Positions 27,375-36,675 of a stretch of DNA of 64,000 bases are shown in pieces. Within the stretch, counting starts at the first letter, position 1. The number at the start of each line of letters is the position of its first letter. Below the pieces are notes generated by a model that was given only the letters and a program-made list of their open reading frames with translations, did not search any database and was not told where the DNA came from. Source of the DNA: DASSQJ01 sp963772645 (GTDB taxonomy: Bacteria; Actinomycetota; Actinomycetes; Actinomycetales; Dermatophilaceae); assembly GCA_963772645.1 (NCBI GenBank), contig CAVYYD010000015.1:124001-188000 (forward strand). Reading direction: 5' to 3'. The position numbers and the translations under genes were made by a program.

Positions 27375-28871
27375 CTACTCCCGGGCGGCGAGCCGGCGGA
27401 CGGCCTCAGCGAAGGCGTCGCCGCGCGCACCGTAGTCGGTGAACATGTCCATCGACGCGGCGGCGGGGGCGAGGAGGACGACGTCTCCCTCCCGGGCGAG
27501 CGAGAGCGCCTGGTCCACCACCGCGTCCATGGCTCCAGTGTCGGTGCGGCCCACGTCGAGGACAGGGACATCCGGCGCGTGTCGGGCCAGAGCATCGGCG
27601 ATCCGGGCGCGGTCGCGCCCGAGAAGGACGACGCCGCGCAGCCGGTCGGCGGCCCCGGCGACGAGGTCGTCCACCTCGGCACCCTTGAGCAGGCCGCCGG
27701 CGACCCAGACGACGTGCTCGTAGGCGGCGAGGCTGGCCTGCGCGGCGTGCGGGTTCGTCGCCTTGGAGTCGTCGACCCAGCGGACCCCGCGGACCCGGCC
27801 GAGGTCGGCGATCCGGTGCGGCTCGGGGACGAAGCCGCGCAGCCCCGCCCCGACCGCGGCGGCGGGCACCCCGTGGGCCCGGGCGAGCGCGGCGGCGGCG
27901 AGCGCGTTGGCGACCAGGTGCGGGGCGGGGGGTGGGGCGTCGGGGCCGGCGCGCAGGTCCGCCAGGGTGGCGAGCTCCGCCGCGTGGGTGGCCCGGTTCG
28001 CCACGAAGGCGCGGTCGGCGAGCACGTCGTCGACGAGCCCCACCTCGGAGGGTCCGGGGGTGGCCAGGGTGAAGGCGACGGCCCGGCATCCCTCCTGCAC
28101 GTCGGCCTCCTCGACGAGGCGCCGGGTCCACGGGTCCTGCGCGTTGTACACGCAGGCGACCTCGGCCCGGGCGTACACCCGGCCCTTGGCCCGGGCGTAC
28201 TCCTCCATCGACCCGTGCCAGTCGACGTGGTCGGGCGCGAGGTTGAGGCAGGCCGCGGCGCGCGGCGCCAGCGAGTGCGACCAGTGCAGCTGGAAGCTGG
28301 ACAGCTCGACGGCGATGACGTCGTAGGGCCGGGGGTCCAGCACGGCCTCGAGCACCGCGGTGCCCACGTTGCCCGCGCTGGTGGCCCGCAGCCCGGCCGC
28401 CCGCAGGATGCCGGCGAGCATCTGCACCGTCGTCGTCTTGCCGTTGGTCCCGGTGACGGTGAGCCACGGCGCGGCGCCCTCGCGGGCCCGCATCCGCCAC
28501 GCGAGCTCGACCTCGCCCCAGACCGGCACCCCGGCGGCGGCGGCCGCGGCGAGCAGCGGCTGGTCGGGTCGCCACCCGGGGGAGGTCACGACGAGCTCGG
28601 GCCACGGCTCGGGCGCCCGTTCGGCGGCGCCGCCGCCGAGCAGCAGACCGGCGCCGAGGACCTCGAGGAGGCGCGCCCGCTCGGCCATCACCGACCCGGG
28701 CGGCGGCTCGCGGCCGTCGACGACGGTGACGAGCGCACCCCGCTCGAGGAGGGCGGCGGCCGCGGCCAGACCGCTGACCCCGAGCCCGGCGACGATGACA
28801 CGCAGCCCGGCCCAGTCGGCGTCGCGGTGGGTCAGCCCGGCCAGCCGGCCGACGCCGGACCCGGCGCTCAT
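27375..28871 (-). CDS. murD: UDP-N-acetylmuramoyl-L-alanine--D-glutamate ligase
   Basis: Adds D-Glu to UDP-MurNAc-L-Ala, 498 residues. N-terminal domain with VIVAGLGVSGLAAAAALLER, central ATPase domain with TVTGTNGKTTTVQM P-loop and ELSSFQLHW, and C-terminal domain with RWVDDSKATNPHAAQASL. The ATG (28869-28871) overlaps the mraY stop (ATGA). It is somewhat longer than E. coli MurD (438) because of Ala/Gly-rich insertions, as is usual in actinobacteria. Confidence 0.97.
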   Translation of the reverse strand: MSAGSGVGRLAGLTHRDADWAGLRVIVAGLGVSGLAAAAALLERGALVTVVDGREPPPGSVMAERARLLEVLGAGLLLGGGAAERAPEPWPELVVTSPGWRPDQPLLAAAAAAGVPVWGEVELAWRMRAREGAAPWLTVTGTNGKTTTVQMLAGILRAAGLRATSAGNVGTAVLEAVLDPRPYDVIAVELSSFQLHWSHSLAPRAAACLNLAPDHVDWHGSMEEYARAKGRVYARAEVACVYNAQDPWTRRLVEEADVQEGCRAVAFTLATPGPSEVGLVDDVLADRAFVANRATHAAELATLADLRAGPDAPPPAPHLVANALAAAALARAHGVPAAAVGAGLRGFVPEPHRIADLGRVRGVRWVDDSKATNPHAAQASLAAYEHVVWVAGGLLKGAEVDDLVAGAADRLRGVVLLGRDRARIADALARHAPDVPVLDVGRTDTGAMDAVVDQALSLAREGDVVLLAPAAASMDMFTDYGARGDAFAEAVRRLAARE

Positions 28872-29950
28872 CCGGCGCCCACCACCCACTCGGCGTAGAA
28901 GAGGCCGAGGCCCAGGGCGACGAAGAGCCCGGCGATGATCCAGAACCGGATGACGATCGTGACCTCCTGCCACCCGAGCAGCTCGAAGTGGTGCTGCAGC
29001 GGGGCCATCTTGAACACCCGTTTACCGGTGGTCTTGAAGGAGATGACCTGGATGATCACCGAGAGGGTGATGGTGACGAAGAGGCCGCCGAGGATGACGA
29101 CGAGCAGCTCGGTGCGGGTGAGGATGGCCAGCCCGGCGAGCCCGCCGCCGAGGGCGAGCGAGCCGGTGTCCCCCATGAAGATCTTCGCCGGCGCGGCGTT
29201 CCACCAGAGGAAGCCGAAGCAGGCCCCCATGCCCGCCGCGGCGACGATCGCGAGGTCGTGCGGGTCCCGCACCTCGTAGCACTTGGTGCCCGGGTTCCAC
29301 TGGCAGTTCTGGTTGAACTGCCAGATGCTGATGAGCACGTAGGAGGCGAAGACCATGACCGAGGCCCCGGTGGCCAGGCCGTCGAGGCCGTCGGTGAGGT
29401 TCACCCCGTTGGACGTGCCGGCGACGATGATGTTCGCCCAGATGACGAAGAGGATGACGCCGACGAGCGCCCCGGCGAAGGCGAGGTCGACCGGGGTGTC
29501 GCGGACGAACGAGATGGCGGTGGACGCGGGGGTGCGGAACGAGCTGTTGGGGAAGTGCAGCGCGAGGATCGCGAAGATGACCGCGACGAGGGTCTGCCCG
29601 GCGAGCTTCTCCCCCGACCGCAGGCCCAGGCTGCGCTGCTTGCCGATCTTGATGTAGTCGTCGAGGAAGCCGACGAAGCCCATGCCGGTCATGAGGAAGA
29701 GCACGAGCAGGCCGCTGACCGTGGGCGGCGTCAGGGTGACGAGGTGGGCGAGGGCGTACGCGGCGAGCGAGGACAGGACGATGACCGCCCCGCCCATCGT
29801 CGGGGTTCCACGCTTGGTGTGGTGGGAGGTCGGGCCGTCGTCGCGGATGAACTGGCCGTACCCGCGCTTGACGAGGAAGCGGATGAAGGTGGGCGTCCCG
29901 AGCAGCGAGATGACGAGCGAGACGACGGCCGAGACGAGCACAGCCTTCAC
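28868..29950 (-). CDS. mraY: Phospho-N-acetylmuramoyl-pentapeptide transferase
   Basis: Membrane enzyme (360 residues, about ten helices) that transfers phospho-MurNAc-pentapeptide to undecaprenyl phosphate, giving lipid I. Motifs include KRGTPTMGGAVI, VGFLDDYIKIGKQRSLGL (catalytic DD), NGVNLTDGLDGLATG and FMGDTGSLALGG with HHFELLGWQE at the C-terminus. The start codon is GTG (29950) and overlaps the murF stop, so the two are coupled. Confidence 0.97.
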   Translation of the reverse strand: MKAVLVSAVVSLVISLLGTPTFIRFLVKRGYGQFIRDDGPTSHHTKRGTPTMGGAVIVLSSLAAYALAHLVTLTPPTVSGLLVLFLMTGMGFVGFLDDYIKIGKQRSLGLRSGEKLAGQTLVAVIFAILALHFPNSSFRTPASTAISFVRDTPVDLAFAGALVGVILFVIWANIIVAGTSNGVNLTDGLDGLATGASVMVFASYVLISIWQFNQNCQWNPGTKCYEVRDPHDLAIVAAAGMGACFGFLWWNAAPAKIFMGDTGSLALGGGLAGLAILTRTELLVVILGGLFVTITLSVIIQVISFKTTGKRVFKMAPLQHHFELLGWQEVTIVIRFWIIAGLFVALGLGLFYAEWVVGAG

Positions 29951-31359
29951 GTCTGCTCCTCCGAGGGTGCGGCCAGTCGGTCTCCGAGCAACCGTAGCCC
30001 GGCGTCGCGGCTGGACTTGAACAGGGCGACGTCGCCGGGCCGGAGCTCGGCGCGCAGCAGCGCCTCGGCCGCGTCGGCGTCGGGGACGGCGCGGACCCGG
30101 GTCCCGGCGGCCCGCGGGTCGAGCGCGGCCTCGGCCCCGTCGGCGAGGGGGCGGGCCGCCTCGCCGACGACGACCAGCTCGTCGACGCCGTGGGCCACCG
30201 CCTCCCGGCCGACCTGCGCGTGCAGGCCCTCGCTCTCCGAGCCGAGCTCGAGCATCGTCCCGAGCACGGCCCAGGTGCGCCGCCCTCGCCCCATCCGTTC
30301 GAGGGCGCCCAGCGCGGCGCGCATCGAGTCCGGGTTGGCGTTGTACGCGTCGTTGACGACGGTGACGCCGTCCGCGCGCTCGGTGACCTCCATCCGCCAG
30401 CGGCTGACCGCAGCGGCCGACTCGAGGGCCCCGACGACGGCGTCGAGGTCGAGCCCGAGCTCGAGGGCGGCGGCGACGACCGCGAGGGCGTTGCCGACGT
30501 GGTGTCGGCCGACGAGGGCGAGCGCCACCGGCCGCCGGCCGCCGTCGGCGTGGAGGGCGAACGAGGCCCTGCCGTGGTCGTCGAGCTCGACGTCGGTGGC
30601 CCGCACGCCGGCGTCCGGTGACTCGCCGACGAGCACGACCCGGGCCGAGGTGACCTCGGCCATCGCCCGCACCGCGGGGTCGTCGGCGTTGAGCACGGCG
30701 AGCCCGCTGGCCGGCAGCGCCGCCGGCAGCTCGGACTTGGCCCGGGCGATGGCCTCCCGGGAGCCGAACTCGCCGACGTGCGCGGTGCCGACGTTGAGGA
30801 CGATGCCGACCCGTGGCGGCGCCATCCCGGCCAGGTACGCGATGTGCCCGACCCCGCGGGCGCCCATCTCGACGACGAGGAAGCGGGTCTCCGGCCCGAC
30901 CCGGCAGACGGTGAGCGGGACGCCGACCTCGGAGTTGTAGGAGCCGACCGGGGCCACGGTGGGCCCGGCGGTGGCCAGCACGGTGCCGAGGAGGTCCTTG
31001 GTGCTCGTCTTGCCCGAGGAGCCGGTGATCCCGACGACGTCGAGGTGGTCCGCGCGCCGGACCACCTCGTGCGCGAGCGCGGCGAAGGCGGCCTGGGTGT
31101 CGTCGACGACGACGCAGGGCAGGCCCGCGACCGGCCGGGTGACCAGGGCCGCGACGGCACCGCGCGCCGCGGCCGCGGCCACGAAGTCGTGGCCGTCGGC
31201 GTGCTCCCCGACCCGGGCCACGTAGAGGCTGCCGGGCTCGGCCTCGCGGGAGTCGGTGACGACAGGGGCGTCGACGAGCACGGCCGCGCCGGTCCCGTCG
31301 TCGGGGACCAGCCGCCCCCCGGTGACGGCGGCGACGTCGGCCAGGGTCAGCGGGATCAC
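29947..31359 (-). CDS. murF: UDP-MurNAc-tripeptide--D-alanyl-D-alanine ligase
   Basis: Adds D-Ala-D-Ala to complete the UDP-MurNAc pentapeptide; 470 residues. VVTDSREAEPGSLYVARVGE opens the N-terminal domain, VVGITGSSGKTSTKDLLG is the P-loop and VVNDAYNANPDSMRAAL the conserved central/C-terminal segment. GTG 31359 overlaps the murE TGA. Shares the operon with murE upstream and mraY downstream. Confidence 0.97.
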   Translation of the reverse strand: MIPLTLADVAAVTGGRLVPDDGTGAAVLVDAPVVTDSREAEPGSLYVARVGEHADGHDFVAAAAARGAVAALVTRPVAGLPCVVVDDTQAAFAALAHEVVRRADHLDVVGITGSSGKTSTKDLLGTVLATAGPTVAPVGSYNSEVGVPLTVCRVGPETRFLVVEMGARGVGHIAYLAGMAPPRVGIVLNVGTAHVGEFGSREAIARAKSELPAALPASGLAVLNADDPAVRAMAEVTSARVVLVGESPDAGVRATDVELDDHGRASFALHADGGRRPVALALVGRHHVGNALAVVAAALELGLDLDAVVGALESAAAVSRWRMEVTERADGVTVVNDAYNANPDSMRAALGALERMGRGRRTWAVLGTMLELGSESEGLHAQVGREAVAHGVDELVVVGEAARPLADGAEAALDPRAAGTRVRAVPDADAAEALLRAELRPGDVALFKSSRDAGLRLLGDRLAAPSEEQT

Positions 31360-32894
31360 CGGTCCACTCCCTCGGCGGCGAGGCGCAGCGCCTCGCGCAG
31401 CACCTCGCGGTCGTCGAACGGGTGCACGGTGCCGGCGACCTCCTGGCCCCGCTCGTGGCCCTTGCCGACGACGGCGACCGTGGCGTCGGGGCCCTCGGGC
31501 CACGCGGCCGCCACCGCGACCTCGATGGCGCGTCGCCGGTCCCCGACGACCTCGACGTCGACCGGCCGACCGTCGGCGCGCACCTCGAGCGCGCCCTCGA
31601 GGACGGCGGCGCGGATGGCGGCGGGGTCCTCAGAGCGGGGGTTGTCGTCGGTGACGACGACGAGGTCGGCGACCTCGGCCGCCGCCCGCCCCATCGCCCG
31701 GCGCTTGTCGCGGTCGCGGTCCCCCCCGGCGCCGGTGACGCAGACGAGCCGGCCCGGTGTCGTCGGCCGGAGGGCCTGCAGGGCGGCCCGGATCGCCTCG
31801 GGGGTGTGCGCGTAGTCGACGACGGCGCGGGGCGCCCGCGCCCCGTCGGCGGCCTCGACCCGCTCCATCCGGCCCGGGACGTGGGCGTCGGCGAGCACCG
31901 CGGCGGCCACCGCGGCGGGGTCCTCGCCGAGCAGGACCAGCGCCGCCGCCGCCATCGCGGTGTTGGTCACGTTGAAGTCGCCCGGCAGGTTCGAGCGTAG
32001 CCGGAGGTCGACCCGGTCCGGGCCGGTGAGCCGGAAGGCGGCGGGGTCCCGCGCCTCGGGGCGGACCCGCCACCGCGCGTCCTCGCGGTGGCCGATGGTG
32101 TGCACCGGCACCGACGCCTGCCCGGCGAGCCGCAGGCCCCACGCGTCGTCGGTGCAGACCAGCCCGAGCCGGGCCCGCTGCGGGGTGAACAGCGAGGCCT
32201 TCGCGGCGAAGTAGTCCTCCATGTCGGCGTGGAAGTCCAGGTGGTCGCGGGAGAGGTTGGTGAAGAGGGCGACGTCGTAGACGACGCCGTCGACCCGGTG
32301 CTGGGCCAGGGCGTGGCTGGAGACCTCCATGACGCAGCTGTCGAGGCCGCGCTCGGCCATCACGGCGAGGACCCCGTGGAGCACCGGCGCCTCGGGCGTC
32401 GTCCGCACGCTGTCGACCCGCTCCTGCCCGATCCGGGTCTCGACGGTGCCGATGAGGCCGGGGTGGCGGCCGAGCGCGCTGAGAGCGGAGTGCAGGAGGT
32501 GGGCCGTGGTCGTCTTGCCGTTGGTCCCGGTGATGCCGACGAGGGCCAGCGGGGTCGCCTCGGTGCCCATGACCCGGGCGGCGACCTCTCCGAGCACGCA
32601 GCGGGGCTGCTCGACGACGAGGACGGGCAGGTCGACGCCGCCGGCTCCCATCCGCCGCGCCCCGTCGGCGTCGGTGAGCACCGCGGCCGCGCCGGCCCGG
32701 GCGGCCGCACCGGCGAAGTCGGCGCCGTGCGCGTGCGCCCCGGGCAGGGCCGCGTAGAGGTCCCCGGGGAGCACCGCACGGGAGTCGAGGGTCACCCCGG
32801 TCACGGTGGCCTCGGGCGGTGCCGGGACGCCGAGGAGGTCGGCGAGGTCCCGCAGGGAGGTGCGTCTCGGAACGGACGGTCGGGGTGGGACCAC
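31356..32894 (-). CDS. murE: UDP-MurNAc-L-Ala-D-Glu--diaminopimelate ligase
   Basis: Adds the third stem amino acid; 512 residues. Visible are TLDSRAVLPGDLYAALPGAH, the P-loop GITGTNGKTTTAHLL, EVSSHALAQHRVDG and, in the C-terminal domain, VVTDDNPRSEDPAAI. The DNPR motif is the one found in enzymes specific for diaminopimelate, as opposed to lysine, so the wall probably contains a DAP isomer. GTG 32894 lies 11 nt after the ftsI stop; a TAGGGT sequence 8 nt upstream overlaps that stop and could be a weak internal promoter. Confidence 0.97.
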   Translation of the reverse strand: MVPPRPSVPRRTSLRDLADLLGVPAPPEATVTGVTLDSRAVLPGDLYAALPGAHAHGADFAGAAARAGAAAVLTDADGARRMGAGGVDLPVLVVEQPRCVLGEVAARVMGTEATPLALVGITGTNGKTTTAHLLHSALSALGRHPGLIGTVETRIGQERVDSVRTTPEAPVLHGVLAVMAERGLDSCVMEVSSHALAQHRVDGVVYDVALFTNLSRDHLDFHADMEDYFAAKASLFTPQRARLGLVCTDDAWGLRLAGQASVPVHTIGHREDARWRVRPEARDPAAFRLTGPDRVDLRLRSNLPGDFNVTNTAMAAAALVLLGEDPAAVAAAVLADAHVPGRMERVEAADGARAPRAVVDYAHTPEAIRAALQALRPTTPGRLVCVTGAGGDRDRDKRRAMGRAAAEVADLVVVTDDNPRSEDPAAIRAAVLEGALEVRADGRPVDVEVVGDRRRAIEVAVAAAWPEGPDATVAVVGKGHERGQEVAGTVHPFDDREVLREALRLAAEGVDR

Positions 32895-32905
32895 GTCGCC
32901 GCACC

Positions 32906-34933
32906 CTACCGTCTGGGGTGCTTGACGCCGTTGCGCAGCAGCGTGGGGTCGGCGAGGGCCTTGCTCGGGTCGACCTCGAGGGTGAGCTTCGGCCGCGTGC
33001 TGCCGGTCGGCGGGATCTTCAGCTCCTGGAGCGCGTAGGTCATGACGTCCTTGAAGACCGGGCCGGAGACGTAGCCGCCGAAGTAGGGGTAGACGGGCTT
33101 CTGGATGACGACGGCGACGACGATCTGCGGGTCGTCGGCGGGCGCGTAGCCGATGAAGCTGGCGGTCTGCCCGCTGTACTTGCCGAGGTGGTCGTCGTAG
33201 TAGTCGGCGGTCCCGGTCTTGCCGGCCACCCGGTAGCCGGGGATCTGGGCCTCCTTGGCCGTGCCGTCGGGCCCGACCACGCCCTCGAGCATCTTGCTGA
33301 GGTCGGTCGCGGTGTGCTCGGACACCACCCGGCTGCTGGCCGAGGCCGGCCGGGTGTCGACGCTCCCGTCGGCGTGGGTCACCTTATCGACCAGCCGGGG
33401 CTCGACGCGGACCCCGCCGTTGGCGATGGTCTGGAACACCGAGGCCGCCTGGACCGCGGTGACCGAGATGCCCTGCCCGAAGGCGACGGTCGCCTTCTTC
33501 GTGCCGCTCCAGTCCTTCGACGGCGGCAGGATGCCCCCGGACTCGCCGGGGTAGCCGGTCCCCGACGTCGAGCCGAGGCCGAACTTGCGGAAGTAGCGCT
33601 CGATCGTCGAGGGCTTGAGCGTCTCGCTGACGAGGATCGTCCCGATGTTGCTCGACTCGGCGAGGGTGCCGGCGACGGTGCGGTACTCCGTCGGGTGCTC
33701 GTGGCTGTCCTTGAAGTTGGCGTCGTAGCGCTGGAGCCGGTTGGGGATGACGACCGGGGTGGACGGGGTGACGGTCCGCTCCTCCAGCGCCGCGGCCATC
33801 GTCATGATCTTCGCGGTCGAGCCCGGCTCGAAGACGTCGGTGAACGCCTTGTTGTCCAGCGCCACACCGGGCTTGCCGATGTCGGTGTTCGGGTTGAAGG
33901 TCGGGTATGAGGCGACGCTGAGCAGGTCGCCGGTCCGGACGTCCTCGATGACGACGTAGCCCGCCGTGGCCCGGGTCTCCTTGATCCGCTGGGCGAGGGC
34001 GTTCTGGGCGTACCACTGGAGCGAGGGGTTGATCGTCAGGGTGACGTCCTCGCCGTCGACGGCCGGGGTGATCGCGTTCTCGCCCGCGGGGATCGCGGTG
34101 CCGTCGCGGCCGACCTCGTAGGTCTGGGTGCCGGGCGTGCCCTGCAGGGCCCGGTCCATCATCAGCTCGACCCCGCCGCCGGGCTTGCCGTCGTCGGTGA
34201 CGTAGCCGACGAGGGCCGCGGTCGTCGTGCCCTGCGGGTAGACCCGGTCCGAGCGGGTCTCCCGGCGGTCGCGGTAGATGCCCGGGATGCCCAGGTCGGA
34301 GACCTTGTTCCACTCCAGCGGCGTCACGTCCTTGCTGAGGATGACGTACCGCTTGGTCCCGGTGAGGTCGAGGACGAGCCGTCCGACCGTGAGGTCGAGC
34401 AGCGGAGCGAGCTTCTCGGCCGCCGCCTGGACGGCCGCGGGCGAGGTCGCCGGGTCGCACGTGGTCCTGCCGGTGAGGTAGGTGCACACGGCGGTCTGGT
34501 CGGCGACGACGACCTCGCGGATGACGCTCGAGGCCAGGACCGTGCCGTCGGAGCCGAGGATCTGCCCACGCCCGGCCGGGATGACCTGCTTCGCGACCCG
34601 CTGGTTCAGGGCCTCCTGGGCCACCGCGTGGGCGTCCAGGCCCTGGATCCGCACCAGCTGGGCCCCGAAGACGCTGAGGACGAAGACGGTGACGACGACG
34701 AGCACCCGCATCCGCCGGCGGGTGCTCGCGGCCGGTCGTGGCGCCCCCCCGCGACCGCGCCGACCCCGGCCGGGCGGGCCCCCGGGGCCACGGCCCCCGC
34801 GGGAGGACGTCCGGCCCGCCGGGGTGGCGCGCGTCCGGGTCGCAGGTCCGGACCGGCCCGAGGGCGCGGGCCGGGGCCGGGGCCGGGTCGCCGTACCGGA
34901 CCGGCCGGCGGGGGGCGGGGGCGGAGGGGTCAC
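32906..34933 (-). CDS. ftsI: Division-specific penicillin-binding protein (class B, FtsI/PBP3)
   Basis: Septal transpeptidase working with FtsW; 675 residues. A Pro/Arg/Gly-rich cytoplasmic tail of about 75 residues precedes one membrane helix (VLVVVTVFVLSVFGAQLVRI). The pedestal domain starts NQRVAKQVIPAGRGQIL. The transpeptidase domain has the three active-site motifs: STAK in FEPGSTAKIM, SSN in LAESSNIGT and KTG in VAGKTGTADY. The C-terminus ends KHPRR without PASTA domains. Start is GTG 34933, 25 nt after the ftsL stop. The long disordered arginine-rich N-terminus is typical of actinobacterial FtsI. Confidence 0.97.
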   Translation of the reverse strand: MTPPPPPPAGRSGTATRPRPRPAPSGRSGPATRTRATPAGRTSSRGGRGPGGPPGRGRRGRGGAPRPAASTRRRMRVLVVVTVFVLSVFGAQLVRIQGLDAHAVAQEALNQRVAKQVIPAGRGQILGSDGTVLASSVIREVVVADQTAVCTYLTGRTTCDPATSPAAVQAAAEKLAPLLDLTVGRLVLDLTGTKRYVILSKDVTPLEWNKVSDLGIPGIYRDRRETRSDRVYPQGTTTAALVGYVTDDGKPGGGVELMMDRALQGTPGTQTYEVGRDGTAIPAGENAITPAVDGEDVTLTINPSLQWYAQNALAQRIKETRATAGYVVIEDVRTGDLLSVASYPTFNPNTDIGKPGVALDNKAFTDVFEPGSTAKIMTMAAALEERTVTPSTPVVIPNRLQRYDANFKDSHEHPTEYRTVAGTLAESSNIGTILVSETLKPSTIERYFRKFGLGSTSGTGYPGESGGILPPSKDWSGTKKATVAFGQGISVTAVQAASVFQTIANGGVRVEPRLVDKVTHADGSVDTRPASASSRVVSEHTATDLSKMLEGVVGPDGTAKEAQIPGYRVAGKTGTADYYDDHLGKYSGQTASFIGYAPADDPQIVVAVVIQKPVYPYFGGYVSGPVFKDVMTYALQELKIPPTGSTRPKLTLEVDPSKALADPTLLRNGVKHPRR

Positions 34934-34958
34934 GGGCGAGGTTCCTCGAGGCGTCGGG

Positions 34959-35510
34959 TCAGTGGCCGGGGGCCGTGGTGGCCGATGGCGCGGCGGAGGG
35001 CGTGGCCGCCGGCGCCCGGGAGGCCACGCGGGCCGGCGTGCCGTGCGTCGTCCGGGTCGTCACCGGCACCTTCCTCGGGGAGGACTGCGTCTCGGTGACC
35101 ACGCTAAAGCGCTCGTTCGCGGTCGCCGCCGTCGCCACGCCGAGGACCTTGCCGTCCGAGAGGTCGAGGAAGGCGGGGCTCTGCGCGGGGACCATGCCCA
35201 GGGCCCGGGCGCGGCTCGCGAGCGGGCCGGGGCCGGAGACCGCGTCGAGGGCCTGCTCCATGTCGTTCTGGGTGTCGGTGAGGGCGTCCGAGCGCCGCTG
35301 CAGGTCCCGGATCGTGTACGAGCCCTTGGCCATCGCCGTGTTGAGGACGAGGACTCCGACGAACCCGCCGAGCAGCAGCAGGACGCACAGGCCGAGGAAC
35401 AGCCCGTTGCCCTCGGCCGGGGCCGGCGCGACGACCCGGAGCCGGCGCGGCGGTGCCGCCCGCCGGGGGCTGGTGCGCGGGAGCGGCCGAGCAGTGGCGT
35501 GCTGGGTCAT
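34959..35510 (-). CDS. ftsL: FtsL-like septum protein
   Basis: A 183-residue bitopic membrane protein recognised mainly by place and shape. A basic N-terminus (PRRAAPPRRLRVVAP) is followed by one membrane helix near residues 37-57 (LFLGLCVLLLLGGFVGVLVL) and a coiled-coil stretch (YTIRDLQRRSDALTDTQNDM) ending with ARALGMVPAQSPAFLDLSDG, typical of actinobacterial FtsL. The Thr/Ala/Pro-rich tail is probably unstructured. ATG 35510 overlaps the rsmH stop. With FtsQ it should activate FtsWI. Confidence 0.85.
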   Translation of the reverse strand: MTQHATARPLPRTSPRRAAPPRRLRVVAPAPAEGNGLFLGLCVLLLLGGFVGVLVLNTAMAKGSYTIRDLQRRSDALTDTQNDMEQALDAVSGPGPLASRARALGMVPAQSPAFLDLSDGKVLGVATAATANERFSVVTETQSSPRKVPVTTRTTHGTPARVASRAPAATPSAAPSATTAPGH

Positions 35511-36484
35511 CCGGGGGCTCCGTTCGTCGCGAGGCGCTCGGCGGCCCGGAGGCGGGCCGACGCGGACCGGGGGTTCAGCTGCTGCTCCGCCGGGGAGGGC
35601 ACCTCGGCTCCCCGGGTGAGGAGTCGGAGGTAGGGGGCGTCCTCGGGCCGCTCGACCGGCATCCCCGCCGGCGTCCGGCTGTGGGCGCCGAGGGCCAGCG
35701 CCCGCTTGGCGATGCGGTCCTCGAGGGAGTGGTAGCTGAGGACCACGAGGCGGCCGCCGGGCTCGAGGGCGCCGACGGCCGCGTCGACCGCCCGCTCCCA
35801 GACCTCGAGCTCGGCGTTCACCTCGATCCGCAGGGCCTGGAAGGTCCGCTTCGCCGGGTGGCCGCCGCTGCGGCGGTCCGCGGCCGGGAGCGCGCCGCGG
35901 ATGACGTCGACGAGCCGCGCCGAGGTCGTGAACGGCTCCTTCTCGCGCTCCCGGAGGATGGCCGAGGCGATGCGCCCGGCGTGCCGCTCCTCGCCGTAGG
36001 TGCGCAGGACCCGCGCGAGCTCGCCGTGCGGGTAGGTGTTGACGACGTCCGCGGCGGTCCGCCCGCGAGTCTGGTCCATCCGCATGTCCAGCGGGGCGTC
36101 GTGGCGGTAGGCGAAACCGCGGCCCGGCTCGTCGAGCTGGAGGGAGGAGACGCCGAGGTCGAAGAGGATGCCGCGTGCGGTGCCCTCGGCCTCACGGGCC
36201 AGCACCTCGGCGACCTCGTCGTAGACGGCGTGCACGGCGGTGAAGCGGTCGCCGAACGCGGCCAGCCGCTCACGGGCCAGGGCCAGGGCCTCGGTGTCAC
36301 GGTCGAGGCCGACGACACGGGCGGCCGGGCACCGGGTGAGGACGGCCTCGGCGTGCCCGCCCATCCCCAGGGTGGCGTCGACGCAGACCGAGCCCGCACC
36401 CTGCAGCGCGGGAGCGAGCAGCTCGACGACGCGGTCGCGCATCACCGGCACGTGCCGGTCGGCGGCGTCTCCACGCTCGGTCAT
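35507..36484 (-). CDS. rsmH: 16S rRNA (cytosine-1402-N4)-methyltransferase
   Basis: Methylates N4 of C1402 in the 16S rRNA decoding centre with SAM; 325 residues. Motifs: HVPVMRDRVVELLAP, VDATLGMGGHAEAVL (SAM loop), LDRDTEALALA, GILFDLGVSSLQLDEPGRGF, RTFQALRIEVNAELE and LVVLSYHSLEDRIAKR. ATG 36484 has AGGAG 5 nt upstream. First of the tightly overlapping chain rsmH-ftsL; 191 nt separate it from mraZ, with no gene between. Confidence 0.97.
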   Translation of the reverse strand: MTERGDAADRHVPVMRDRVVELLAPALQGAGSVCVDATLGMGGHAEAVLTRCPAARVVGLDRDTEALALARERLAAFGDRFTAVHAVYDEVAEVLAREAEGTARGILFDLGVSSLQLDEPGRGFAYRHDAPLDMRMDQTRGRTAADVVNTYPHGELARVLRTYGEERHAGRIASAILREREKEPFTTSARLVDVIRGALPAADRRSGGHPAKRTFQALRIEVNAELEVWERAVDAAVGALEPGGRLVVLSYHSLEDRIAKRALALGAHSRTPAGMPVERPEDAPYLRLLTRGAEVPSPAEQQLNPRSASARLRAAERLATNGAPG

Positions 36485-36675
36485 GGCTCTCCTGGTCAGG
36501 GCGGGCGGTCGGCCCGCGGTGCGGGGGCTGGTGCGGCAGACCCGGCTGCGGGTCCCCATCCGATCCGCGCCCGGCGCGGGGGAAGTCGCGTCGGGAGGCG
36601 GTTCGGCTGGAGGCCGGCGGTCGGGTCGGTGGTCGTGAGGGGCGGGTGGTCTCGGGCAGGTGGTCGGGTCGGCGG

